Source: UBA2882 sp045542735 (GTDB lineage Bacteria > Bacillota > Clostridia > Lachnospirales > Lachnospiraceae). Taken from it: a DNA stretch of 64,000 nucleotides. Location of the stretch: assembly GCA_045542735.1 (NCBI GenBank), contig JAZQLQ010000023.1, forward strand, positions 1-64,000. Reading direction: 5' to 3'. Shown piece after piece: positions 38,530 to 46,000 of the stretch. The stretch's first letter is position 1. Each line of letters opens with the position of its first letter. The notes under the pieces were generated by a model that had not been told where the DNA came from, did no database searches, and worked only from the letters and a program-made list of their open reading frames with translations. The translations under genes were made by a program, and so were the position numbers.

Positions 38530-39630
38530 ATGGCAGGCTCATTGTTTGGAAAACATTTTACTATACAAACCTTTGGAGAATCCCACGGTGAAGGAATTGG
38601 CGTAGTGGTAGACGGTGTTCCCGCAGGACTTTCTCTTGACACAGAAGACATCCAAGTATATCTGGATCGTCGCAAACCGGGAAGCTCCCGTTTTGCCACC
38701 AAACGTGCAGAAAGTGACAGCGTAGAGATTCTTTCCGGTGTGTTTGAAGGAAAAACCACAGGAACTCCCATTGCACTTTTGGTACGTAATACTTCCCAGC
38801 GTTCTTCTGATTATAGTGAGATTGCTTCCTACTATCGTCCCGGTCATGCAGACTACACCTTTGATTCCAAGTTCGGTTTTAGGGATTATCGCGGTGGCGG
38901 TCGTTCTTCCGGACGTGAAACCATCGGTCGTGTTGCCGGCGGTGCCATTGCCCTTAAAATATTAAAAGAGCTGGGTATCCAAGTTTGTGCTTATGCAAAA
39001 TCCATCGGACCCGTATCCATTGACTATAACCGCTTTGATAAGTCCCTGATTACTTCCACTCCTACTGCCATGCCCGATGAAGAAGCAAGTCAAAAGGCTT
39101 CTGCTTATCTGGAGCAATGTATGGCTGATACCGATTCTGCAGGTGGTGTCATTGAATGTGTGGTAGACGGTGTTCCTGCCGGCATCGGCGAACCCGTATT
39201 TGATAAGCTTGATGCAAAGTTAGCGCAGGCTATCATGTCGGTAGGTGCTGTAAAGGCCTTTGAAATCGGTGACGGCATTGACGTGTCCTCCCGTCTGGGC
39301 AGTGAAAACAACGATGCTTTTACTATGGATAAAAGTAATGTTGTTAAAAAGACCAATCATGCCGGCGGCATTTTGGGTGGCATCAGCGACGGAGACCGCA
39401 TTGTACTCCGTGCCCATGTAAAACCTACCCCTTCCATCTACAAGACACAGGAAACAGTCAATAAATCCGGTGAAGAAATTGCAATCAACATCAAGGGACG
39501 TCACGATCCCATTATTGTTCCCAGAGCCGTTGTTGTCATCGAAGCCATGACAGCTCTGACGATCTTAGACCTTATGATGGACAACATGAACTCCCGTATG
39601 GATTATTTGAAGAAAATCTATGAAGTATAA
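38530..39630 (+). CDS. aroC: chorismate synthase
   Basis: It forms chorismate from EPSP, needing reduced FMN, at the end of the shikimate pathway. The 366-residue protein starts MAGSLFGKHFTIQTFGESHG and has GRSSGRETIGRVAGGAIA, the three chorismate synthase signature regions including GILGGISDGDRI and RHDPIIVPRAVVVIEAM. The start at 38530 follows TGAGGAAATTAATT; an upstream in-frame ATG lacks a ribosome site and would add 18 unrelated residues. It is monocistronic; no other shikimate gene is adjacent. Confidence 0.96.
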   Translation: MAGSLFGKHFTIQTFGESHGEGIGVVVDGVPAGLSLDTEDIQVYLDRRKPGSSRFATKRAESDSVEILSGVFEGKTTGTPIALLVRNTSQRSSDYSEIASYYRPGHADYTFDSKFGFRDYRGGGRSSGRETIGRVAGGAIALKILKELGIQVCAYAKSIGPVSIDYNRFDKSLITSTPTAMPDEEASQKASAYLEQCMADTDSAGGVIECVVDGVPAGIGEPVFDKLDAKLAQAIMSVGAVKAFEIGDGIDVSSRLGSENNDAFTMDKSNVVKKTNHAGGILGGISDGDRIVLRAHVKPTPSIYKTQETVNKSGEEIAINIKGRHDPIIVPRAVVVIEAMTALTILDLMMDNMNSRMDYLKKIYEV

Positions 39631-39643
39631 AAAGAATTCTATT

Positions 39644-39786
39644 AAAAAATCCTGACAATATTTTGTCTCGGAGACGCGCTCTCGCTCGATGCAAAACGCA
39701 GCGGATGCATAAGATTGCAAAGAACGCAATCTAAGCACCGGCGTTTTACAACGGTCTCCTGCAACAAATTATTGTCAGGATTTTTT
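39644..39786. repeat. 143-bp nested hairpin between convergent aroC and lactonase genes
   Basis: The outer arms AAAAAATCCTGACAAT (39644-39659) and ATTGTCAGGATTTTTT (39771-39786) form a perfect 16-bp inverted repeat ending in A/T tracts. Pairing continues inwards: GGAGAC (39670-39675) with GTCTCC (39754-39759), GCAAAACGC (39691-39699) with GCGTTTTAC (39741-39749), CGG.TGC with GCA.CCG, and AGATTGC (39712-39718) with GCAATCT (39726-39732) around a seven-base loop. The outer stem can serve as a bidirectional terminator for both flanking genes. The GC-rich inner 110 bases are far larger than a normal terminator loop and may be an inserted small element or a structured RNA. Confidence 0.75.
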
Positions 39787-39802
39787 ATATATTAATACTT
39801 CA

Positions 39803-40858
39803 TTATGCTTCCAGTTTGTGGAAAATAATACAGTTAGGTCTGTCAATCTTTAATTCTTTTCCGTTCATGACGATCAAACCTTTTTCTGTATCCACATTAA
39901 AGAATGTTAACGTGTTGGACTCGTGATTGAGAGAAACCAAATGTCTGTTGTCAGGGAATAATGCTGCATCTTTAGGATAGGAACCACTAATCGGCAAACA
40001 AAACAGCTTTCTCAATTCTCCGGTTTCCTGATTAATCTCAAACAATACTACACTGTTATCTCCTGCTGTACTGCTGAGCAAATATTTGTAATCCGACGAA
40101 AAGTTCAATGCACTGGCAGCAGAACCACCCGCATGATAATCATTTAAAGTCGGATAAGTACCAAGCTTGGTAAACTCAGGATTATCATTTATCACTTCAT
40201 AGGAATAAACATCTATATAGTTCTTCAACTCATGTACAATGTACACAAACTTACCGTCTTTGGTCATCTTGATATGTCTGGGTGCAGACTCCTGCTCGCT
40301 TCTGACTACATCCACAAGCTTTAATTTTCCTGTTACATGATCCATACGATATACATTGATATGGTCCATACCAAGATCTGCAGCCATCAAAAACTTGTTA
40401 TCTCTCGTCATCTTCACACAGCTGACATGAGGTCTGAAGTTACGTTCAGCAATACTTCCAAGACCCTTATGGAAAATCTCATCCGTAATTTCTCCCACAC
40501 CACCATCTTCCTGCAAGCGTAATACTGTGATCTTTCCATCATGGTATCCCGCCACAAAGAGGAATTTATCCTGATAATCAGTGGAAAGATAGCATCCTCT
40601 CATACCGTTAATGGAAGCATGGTTAATTAAACGTAAACTTCCGTCCTTTTGGATTTCAAAAGACTCCACACCAAAATCCGTAATGGAATACAGATATTTC
40701 TGATTGTGGGAAATCGTCAAATAAGAGGAATTGGTTATCTCTACCTGATCCTTCTCCATGAACTTACCATTCTCCATATCCACATCATAAATGGTAATAC
40801 CATGATTATCCTTCATTGTATAAGTCGAAACATATGCAACACATTTCTCTTTACCCAT
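39803..40858 (-). CDS. lactonase family protein (7-bladed beta-propeller, 6-phosphogluconolactonase-like)
   Basis: The 352-residue cytosolic protein shows propeller repeats typical of the YbhE/Pgl lactonase family: VAYVSTYTMKDNHGITIYDVD, LTISHNQKYLYSITDFG, RPHVSCVKMTRDNKFLMAADLGMDHINVY, APRHIKMTKDGKFVYIVHEL and YPKDAALFPDNRHLVSLNH. Family members hydrolyse 6-phosphogluconolactone; substrate here is inferred. No pentose phosphate genes are adjacent. I chose ATG 40858, which has GGAGCG about seven bases upstream; twelve codons of extra frame precede it. Confidence 0.85.
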   Translation of the reverse strand: MGKEKCVAYVSTYTMKDNHGITIYDVDMENGKFMEKDQVEITNSSYLTISHNQKYLYSITDFGVESFEIQKDGSLRLINHASINGMRGCYLSTDYQDKFLFVAGYHDGKITVLRLQEDGGVGEITDEIFHKGLGSIAERNFRPHVSCVKMTRDNKFLMAADLGMDHINVYRMDHVTGKLKLVDVVRSEQESAPRHIKMTKDGKFVYIVHELKNYIDVYSYEVINDNPEFTKLGTYPTLNDYHAGGSAASALNFSSDYKYLLSSTAGDNSVVLFEINQETGELRKLFCLPISGSYPKDAALFPDNRHLVSLNHESNTLTFFNVDTEKGLIVMNGKELKIDRPNCIIFHKLEA

Positions 40859-40918
40859 TATTTTACGCTCCGTTTCCTTGACAGGACTATCCATTCTCTG
40901 ACCTGTCCACTATCAGTT

Positions 40919-40974
40919 ATTATAGCATGCAAAAAATTCCTTGTTAAGATATTTTACAAAATATGTTAAGATAT
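40919..40974 (-). promoter_or_regulatory. lactonase promoter overlapped by two 11-bp direct repeats
   Basis: On the minus strand TTAACA (40942-40947) and TATAAT (40919-40924) are 17 bases apart. The sequence TGTTAAGATAT occurs twice on the plus strand, at 40942-40952 and 40964-40974, exactly 22 bases apart (two helical turns), and the first copy covers the -35 box. The second copy ends 14 bases before the divergent pseudouridine synthase start. The arrangement suggests an operator, but no regulator is known. Confidence 0.6.
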
Positions 40975-40988
40975 CCTAGGTGACAAAA

Positions 40989-41882
40989 ATGGAAAGAATA
41001 TTATATTACACAATCGAAGAGGCTTTTGTTGGATGGACCATTCATGATTATCTCCTACATTTAGGATTTTCATCCAAGAATATTATTTTCTTAAAGAAAA
41101 TTCCCAAAAGCATTCTATTAAACGGAACCTGGGCTTTTGTCAATGTACGACTAAAGGCCGGGGATGTGTTATGCATTCATATATCAGAACCGGAATCATC
41201 AGATATTGAACCCATTTCCATGGATCTGTCTATTCTTTATGAAGATGAGGATTTGTTGATTGTCAACAAACCTTGGGGTATGCCTGCCATTCCATCCATG
41301 TATCACCATCAGGACTCACTGGGCAACGGAGTCTGTGCATACTTTGCAAATCAGGGGAAATCCTTTGTATACCGCCCGGTCAACCGCATAGACAAAAACA
41401 CCTCCGGTCTTGTACTGATAGCCAAACATGTTATCAGTGCATCTATGTTGGCAAATCTGGCCGCAAAAGGCGAAATCCGCAAAACCTATACCGCCATTGC
41501 CCAAGGCATCCTTCCGGAAAGCGGCACCATCAATGCTCCCATTGCGCGCTTTGATGATTCTTTAATTATGAGATGTGTAGATTTTGCCCACGGTTCACAT
41601 GCCGTTACACATTATCAGGTAATGGAACAAAAAGAAAAGTACGCCCTGATTTCAATTAGACTTGAAACCGGACGTACTCATCAAATTCGTGTTCATTTCA
41701 GTCATATAGGTCATCCCCTGGTAGGCGACGATCTATATGGTGGTGACAATACCATTTTGACAAGACATGCACTCCATGCAGGAACCATGGAATTTATCCA
41801 ACCTTTAACAGGAAATAAAATCTCCTGTCAGGTTCCTATGCCTGAAGATATGCTTTCCTTTTGGGAAAATCAGTCATCCTGA
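40989..41882 (+). CDS. RluA-family pseudouridine synthase
   Basis: The 297-residue enzyme isomerises uridine in rRNA or tRNA. It has a short N-terminal S4-like segment (about 12-60), LYEDEDLLIVNKPWGMPAIPS, the catalytic motif RPVNRIDKNTSGLVL (Asp in RIDKNTSG) and RLETGRTHQIRVHFSHIGHPLVGDDLYGG. RluC/RluD-like specificity cannot be read from the sequence. ATG 40989 follows TAGGTGAC; GTG 40980 is a weaker alternative. Its last 13 bases overlap the convergent Cys-rich gene. Confidence 0.93.
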   Translation: MERILYYTIEEAFVGWTIHDYLLHLGFSSKNIIFLKKIPKSILLNGTWAFVNVRLKAGDVLCIHISEPESSDIEPISMDLSILYEDEDLLIVNKPWGMPAIPSMYHHQDSLGNGVCAYFANQGKSFVYRPVNRIDKNTSGLVLIAKHVISASMLANLAAKGEIRKTYTAIAQGILPESGTINAPIARFDDSLIMRCVDFAHGSHAVTHYQVMEQKEKYALISIRLETGRTHQIRVHFSHIGHPLVGDDLYGGDNTILTRHALHAGTMEFIQPLTGNKISCQVPMPEDMLSFWENQSS

Positions 41883-42133
41883 CATTCGCATCCGCAAGTG
41901 TCATTGTCTCTTCTGTCAAATACAGGTCTTCTGTTGCAACCACAGTCATCGTTGCGTTCACGACTTCTGGTACAGCCACAATCATCATCACGATCACGGC
42001 GTCTTGTGCAACCGCAACTCTGATCACCTACTCTTTCACAGCCATTGTTGCAACCGTCATTACAACCGCTACCAATTCCGAAGCTATTACCGCCACAGAA
42101 CAAAAGAATTAAGATTAACCATAAACAATTCAT
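41870..42133 (-). CDS. small Cys-Gly-Cys-rich membrane or exported protein (87 aa)
   Basis: It has a hydrophobic N-terminus (MNCLWLILILLFCGGNSFGI) and then repeats of CGC separated by 10-14 charged Arg/Asp residues: GCNDGC, SCGCTRRRD, DCGCTRSRE, DCGCNRRP, TCGCEC. In all there are 15 Cys in 87 residues. A strong ribosome site AAAGGAG lies seven bases before ATG 42133. The function is unknown; metal binding, disulfide crosslinking in the spore coat, or a surface role are possible. The 3' end overlaps the convergent pseudouridine synthase gene by 13 bases. Confidence 0.75.
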   Translation of the reverse strand: MNCLWLILILLFCGGNSFGIGSGCNDGCNNGCERVGDQSCGCTRRRDRDDDCGCTRSRERNDDCGCNRRPVFDRRDNDTCGCECQDD

Positions 42134-42193
42134 ATTTTTCACTCCTTTATACTGCATACTATGTTGCATCTGTATAAAGTGTGACTTGTCTCT

Positions 42194-42724
42194 TTATTTC
42201 TTTAATATCACATACTTGATATAATCAAAGGTCTTTTCTTCTCCGTCACGCGCCAACATTCGGAGCAATACCAATAATTGCTTCTTGGTTTTTGCATGCA
42301 TACCAAAGCCTTTTCCCTTCATAAAATACTCCAAGGGCTTGGCATCTGTATAGTTCTCTTTTTCATATACTTTGGATGCCGCAACACGGTCCATAAACAT
42401 CTCAATCACATATCGAATAGGCATGGGTGAAGGCGACATACCGCCTTTGATATCCACTGCACTATAATCAATCCAATACTCAAAATGATGTTTGTTACGT
42501 CCTTTGTGATGCAACCATGCAGAAGAATATCCGACATCTTCTCTTTCTGCATTATTGGGGCTGCGGTCACCCTGATAATATTTGGCACCTACAATAAATT
42601 CTGCCGGCGAGAACTTGGACAAATCATGGGTAATCCCCTGTACATATAAGCCAACACGGAAGCATCCCTGCATCACCAAATATTTGTGATATAAAACTGT
42701 CTTGAAATGACCAATTATATTCAT
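42194..42724 (-). CDS. DUF5662 family protein
   Basis: The 176-residue protein resembles the DUF5662 family: HKYLVMQGCFRVGLYVQGITHDLSKFSPAEF, SAWLHHKGRNKHHFEYWID and MPIRYVIEMFMDRVAASKVY. The conserved H-D, HH and D residues resemble an HD-type metal site, so a hydrolase role is possible but unproven. Its ATG overlaps the stop of the GH13-like gene (ATGA), so the two are translationally coupled. Confidence 0.8.
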   Translation of the reverse strand: MNIIGHFKTVLYHKYLVMQGCFRVGLYVQGITHDLSKFSPAEFIVGAKYYQGDRSPNNAEREDVGYSSAWLHHKGRNKHHFEYWIDYSAVDIKGGMSPSPMPIRYVIEMFMDRVAASKVYEKENYTDAKPLEYFMKGKGFGMHAKTKKQLLVLLRMLARDGEEKTFDYIKYVILKK

Positions 42725-44631
42725 AACTCTACTTTTTCTCCCACCAATACCACAATGCTTCTGGGCTCTACATTAATCCGGTATTGAGCGCTTGTTTTCT
42801 CATCTTTTTCATCACCCTTAACATCCTCAGTCAAAATCCGGGGATTGCCTGACATCAGCATCGGCTTCCATTGTAACGAAGCCGGTAACTTGGGCAAGGC
42901 AAACTCATGATCTACCCAATGCATATTGTAAGCAACATAGATGAAAGCATCCTCTTTATTTTTATCGATACGGGCATATTTACCACAATATAAAATACCC
43001 ATATGTCGATTATAATTGGCAAACTCAGGATACCATGCCTGCTCTCCGTGATAAGACAAATCCGGATAACCACATGATATAAAATCCATCTGTTTGAATG
43101 CATCTTCCACATGAAGAATAGGATGGGCTTTGCGGAATGCAATCAAATCTTTAACAAACTGTCTCAACTGCTCTTTGGCAACCGTTTCTTTCCACTCCAA
43201 CCAACTGATAGCGTTATCCTGACAATAAGGATTGTTGTTTCCGTCAGCAGAGTTACCAAACTCATCACCCGCCAACAAAACCGGTGTACCTTGGGATAAG
43301 AACATCATCAACAATGCATTTCTGCATTGACGGTTTCGAAGGCTTACAATAGGCTTTCTGCGGCTCTTACCTTCTGCTCCGCAGTTCCAACTGTAATTAT
43401 AATCACTACCATCCCGATTATCTTCTCCATTGGCTTCGTTATGCTTCCTATCATAAGAAACCAAATCCTCCAGCGTAAATCCCTGATAAGAGGTGATTTC
43501 GTTTAAAACCGCGAATCCGGACGGATTGTTCTTGAAGTGCCCTGCAACCGTAGACAGCATATCCTCATCGCCCTTCAAATATTTGCGAATATCATATAAA
43601 AAGCCTTGTGAAACAACCGCAAGATTTTTAAATCTGCTTCTATCTTTTTCTAAATCCGCAAAGTTCTCATTTCCCATGGACTCAAAGATTAATTTGGTCC
43701 TCTGCAAATACGGATCGGTTGCCAATAGGCGGATTGGCAAATCACATCCCATCAACTTAAAGCCATCCACATGATAAGCTGCCACCCAATAACGACACAC
43801 ATCCAATATAAAACCGGGTCTGGTCCCTGCCGGGAAATATAACTCCATAATAAATTCCATGCCGTTTTGGTGCAGTGCTTTAATCATGTCCTTGCATTCA
43901 ATATCAGCTCTATCACTCTTGGCATAGGCACCCTTGGGTGCCATATAATTTCCTTGGGAATATCCCCAGTAGTTGGTCTTATACTCCCAATTCTGTCCAC
44001 CCTTTTCCATAAATGGCAATAACGCTTCGTCCACCCCGGAATATGCCGGATTAAGAATCACATCATCAAATTCATAAATAGGCATACTTTGTACCGCCGT
44101 AATCCCCAATTCTTTTAAATAGGGAATCTTCTCTATCAATCCCGCAAAAGTGCCTTTGTTTTTTACACCGGATGAACTATGCTTGGTAAAGCCTCTCATA
44201 TGCAACTTATAAAAAATACTGTTGTGGAACGGAATAGCCGGCGCACAATCCCCTTCCCAATCATATGCATCATCAAAAAATACACATCGGGGTACCGCTC
44301 CTTTTTTGTCCGGTTCTCCAAATTTAGAAGACGAAGCCACAAGCCCGGCATAAGGATCGGAAACAAGCTCATCATCCTTATAAAGCAAATAAGAAAATTC
44401 CTCATAAGGAAATTGCTCGATAAACAGACAAAACAGACCCCCTATGAGATATTCTTTCTCAAAAGGAATCCTGATTTCTTTATTACCTTTGGGATAAATC
44501 ACTACCCCACTATTATTTTTACCAACGATATCACTAACAATTGAAAGGCCATCCTGTACCTTGTGGAGACCCATTGGATACAAACGGCCTTTGCATACTC
44601 TTAATTTATCCTTCATCATGCTGTCACTCAT
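42721..44631 (-). CDS. catalytically degenerate debranching-enzyme homologue (GH13 GlgX/isoamylase type)
   Basis: The 636-residue protein has a CBM48-like N-terminus (about 1-140), a GH13 barrel close to GlgX/isoamylase (YKTNYWGYSQGNYMAP, LVSYDRKHNEANGE, GDEFGNSADGNNNPYCQDN) and a C-terminal beta domain. By eye, catalytic regions are altered: the nucleophile region VDGFRFDLA reads VDGFKLMGC (Asp to Met); region IV TAHDGFTL reads TSYQGFTL (His to Tyr, Asp to Gln); region I VVYNHT reads LYFPAGT. The acid Glu remains in KLIFESMG. Debranching activity is therefore unlikely; a glucan-binding or regulatory role is inferred. The reading frame is intact, so it is not a pseudogene in the sense of disruption. 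GGAG lies seven bases before the ATG. Confidence 0.88.
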   Translation of the reverse strand: MSDSMMKDKLRVCKGRLYPMGLHKVQDGLSIVSDIVGKNNSGVVIYPKGNKEIRIPFEKEYLIGGLFCLFIEQFPYEEFSYLLYKDDELVSDPYAGLVASSSKFGEPDKKGAVPRCVFFDDAYDWEGDCAPAIPFHNSIFYKLHMRGFTKHSSSGVKNKGTFAGLIEKIPYLKELGITAVQSMPIYEFDDVILNPAYSGVDEALLPFMEKGGQNWEYKTNYWGYSQGNYMAPKGAYAKSDRADIECKDMIKALHQNGMEFIMELYFPAGTRPGFILDVCRYWVAAYHVDGFKLMGCDLPIRLLATDPYLQRTKLIFESMGNENFADLEKDRSRFKNLAVVSQGFLYDIRKYLKGDEDMLSTVAGHFKNNPSGFAVLNEITSYQGFTLEDLVSYDRKHNEANGEDNRDGSDYNYSWNCGAEGKSRRKPIVSLRNRQCRNALLMMFLSQGTPVLLAGDEFGNSADGNNNPYCQDNAISWLEWKETVAKEQLRQFVKDLIAFRKAHPILHVEDAFKQMDFISCGYPDLSYHGEQAWYPEFANYNRHMGILYCGKYARIDKNKEDAFIYVAYNMHWVDHEFALPKLPASLQWKPMLMSGNPRILTEDVKGDEKDEKTSAQYRINVEPRSIVVLVGEKVEL

Positions 44632-44654
44632 GCTTTTCTCCTGCTAATACTAGT

Positions 44655-44674
44655 CTATACATACATGTGTATAG
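44655..44674. promoter_or_regulatory. inverted repeat upstream of the GH13-like gene, possible operator
   Basis: CTATACA (44655-44661) and TGTATAG (44668-44674) are perfect inverse complements around TACATG, 24 bases before the GH13-like ATG. The location fits a repressor site overlapping the promoter or start of the transcript. No regulator gene is adjacent. Confidence 0.35.
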
Positions 44675-44710
44675 TATACCACAAATTAACAATCCTGAAA
44701 AGAAAATGTA

Positions 44711-45454
44711 TCACATTACCAGTTTCGGCAAAACACTACGCACCTCTTCATGAATAATGACGTCTGCACTTTTATCTCTGAAATGCTCATGCTTGCTAAG
44801 GAGAATCAATTTATCCCCACTGTAATGATTGATTGCAAAGCGGACCATGGAGTCATAAAAATTAGTCCCCAATACAAGTAATGCATCTGCCTCCTGACAG
44901 GCATTGGCCGCCTCTGTCATCACATCATTCCGAATCATTTCACCATATAAACGGATACCCGGACGAATGGGGCTTAAGCATTGATCACAAAGCGGCACAC
45001 CTTTTGCATCACGTATGTAATCCACTGTAAAGTGCTTTCCGCACTTTGTACACCAATTTACTTTCCGACTTCCATATAATTCAATCACTTTTCCAATACC
45101 GATTTCTCTTTCCAGTCCATGAGTATTGGTGGTAATACACGCCTTTAATTTTCCTTGTTCATCCAGTCTTTTTAATGCTTCAAAAGTCTCATTTGGTTTA
45201 CAACAATCCGCCAGATATTCTTCCTTGTAGTATTGAAAGAACCTTTCTTTACGAGCACTGTAAAAACCACTGGACATAATCTCTTCCGGACTATGATGGT
45301 AGGATTCCTCAATCCGGTATATGACCTGATTATTCAGATAATTTAATGCACCACATTCCATCACAACACCAACTCCAAGCAAGGCAACGATTCGGTCGGA
45401 TGATTCCAAAACCTTTTTTGCTCTATCCAAGCTTTCTTCCAATGTCAATTGCAT
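44711..45454 (-). CDS. Sir2-like protein lacking catalytic motifs
   Basis: The 247-residue protein has the overall plan of a bacterial sirtuin, including a zinc ribbon (CTKCGKHF...CDQCLSPIRPGIRLYGE). The NAD and catalytic motifs depart from consensus: GAGISxxSGIPDFR corresponds to LGVGVVMECGALNYLN; TQNIDxLH corresponds to TTNTHGLE; the catalytic His of ELHG is Tyr (VIELYGS); and LGTS is LGTN. Deacetylation by the standard mechanism is unlikely. It may bind a nucleotide or ADP-ribose-like ligand, which is inference. ATG 45454 follows AAGGGG. A DUF1292 gene diverges upstream. Confidence 0.8.
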   Translation of the reverse strand: MQLTLEESLDRAKKVLESSDRIVALLGVGVVMECGALNYLNNQVIYRIEESYHHSPEEIMSSGFYSARKERFFQYYKEEYLADCCKPNETFEALKRLDEQGKLKACITTNTHGLEREIGIGKVIELYGSRKVNWCTKCGKHFTVDYIRDAKGVPLCDQCLSPIRPGIRLYGEMIRNDVMTEAANACQEADALLVLGTNFYDSMVRFAINHYSGDKLILLSKHEHFRDKSADVIIHEEVRSVLPKLVM

Positions 45455-45565
45455 ACAATCACGCCCCTTTTTGAGTTTCTTTTTCTTATATTTTAGGCAC
45501 ATTTTCCTATATTGTCAATCTTTTCATTATGTTTAGGCGAATTTTACAACAATTCTTTCATTTTC

Positions 45566-45594
45566 TATACACAACATAAAAAACATGCTATAAT
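45566..45594 (+). promoter_or_regulatory. promoter of the DUF1292 gene
   Basis: TATACA (45566-45571) and TATAAT (45589-45594) are spaced by 17 bases. The transcript would start near 45601, giving a leader of about 50 nucleotides that contains the hairpin at 45623-45637. Confidence 0.55.
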
Positions 45595-45616
45595 TGCCTT
45601 ATCTTTGAATAATATG

Positions 45617-45650
45617 AAAGGAACGAGCCAAGCTCGTGATGTACACATTA
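45617..45650 (+). promoter_or_regulatory. Shine-Dalgarno separated from the start by a small hairpin
   Basis: AAAGGA (45617-45622) is the only good ribosome site but lies 27 bases before the likely ATG at 45650. Between them ACGAGC (45623-45628) and GCTCGT (45632-45637) form a perfect 6-bp stem with loop CAA. Folding this stem would shorten the effective spacing to about 12 bases. Confidence 0.45.
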
Positions 45651-46000
45651 TGGGAAATAATAAAAACAAAAATGAAATCGAAGAAATTGAAGGCGAAGAA
45701 ATGACTGTCACACTGTCATTAGACAATGGTGAATCCGTTACCTGTGCAGTTGTTACTATCTTTACCGTTGATTCCAAAGATTACATTGCCCTGATGCCCT
45801 TAAACGAAAACGGAGAGAATACTGATGGCAATGTATGGTTTTACGGCTACGAAGAAGACTTGTCCGATCCAAATAAGGAACCCATTCTCTCCTACATCGA
45901 AGATGATGCAGAATTCGAAAAGGTAGAGGATGCTTTTGACGAATATCTGGACAGTTGTGAATTTGATGAATTATTAGATACCGAAGATGATTCCGAATAG
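45650..46000 (+). CDS. DUF1292 family acidic protein
   Basis: The 116-residue soluble protein is strongly acidic and matches the DUF1292 pattern: EEMTVTLSLDNGESVTCAVVTIF, then DSKDYIALMPLNENGE and an acidic tail (FDEYLDSCEFDELLDTEDDSE). The biochemical role of DUF1292 is unknown. The start at 45650 fits the family's usual N-terminus; in-frame starts upstream would add unrelated residues. The last 109 bases overlap the convergent helicase gene. Confidence 0.8.
   Translation: MGNNKNKNEIEEIEGEEMTVTLSLDNGESVTCAVVTIFTVDSKDYIALMPLNENGENTDGNVWFYGYEEDLSDPNKEPILSYIEDDAEFEKVEDAFDEYLDSCEFDELLDTEDDSE

Noticed and set aside
39644..39786. Integron attC site
   Set aside because: No GTTRRRY/RYYYAAC core pair and no integrase; the A/T-tract ends fit a terminator better.
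45512..45650. Longer N-terminus for the DUF1292 protein
   Set aside because: It would begin upstream of the likely promoter -10 box, and the extra residues do not resemble the family.
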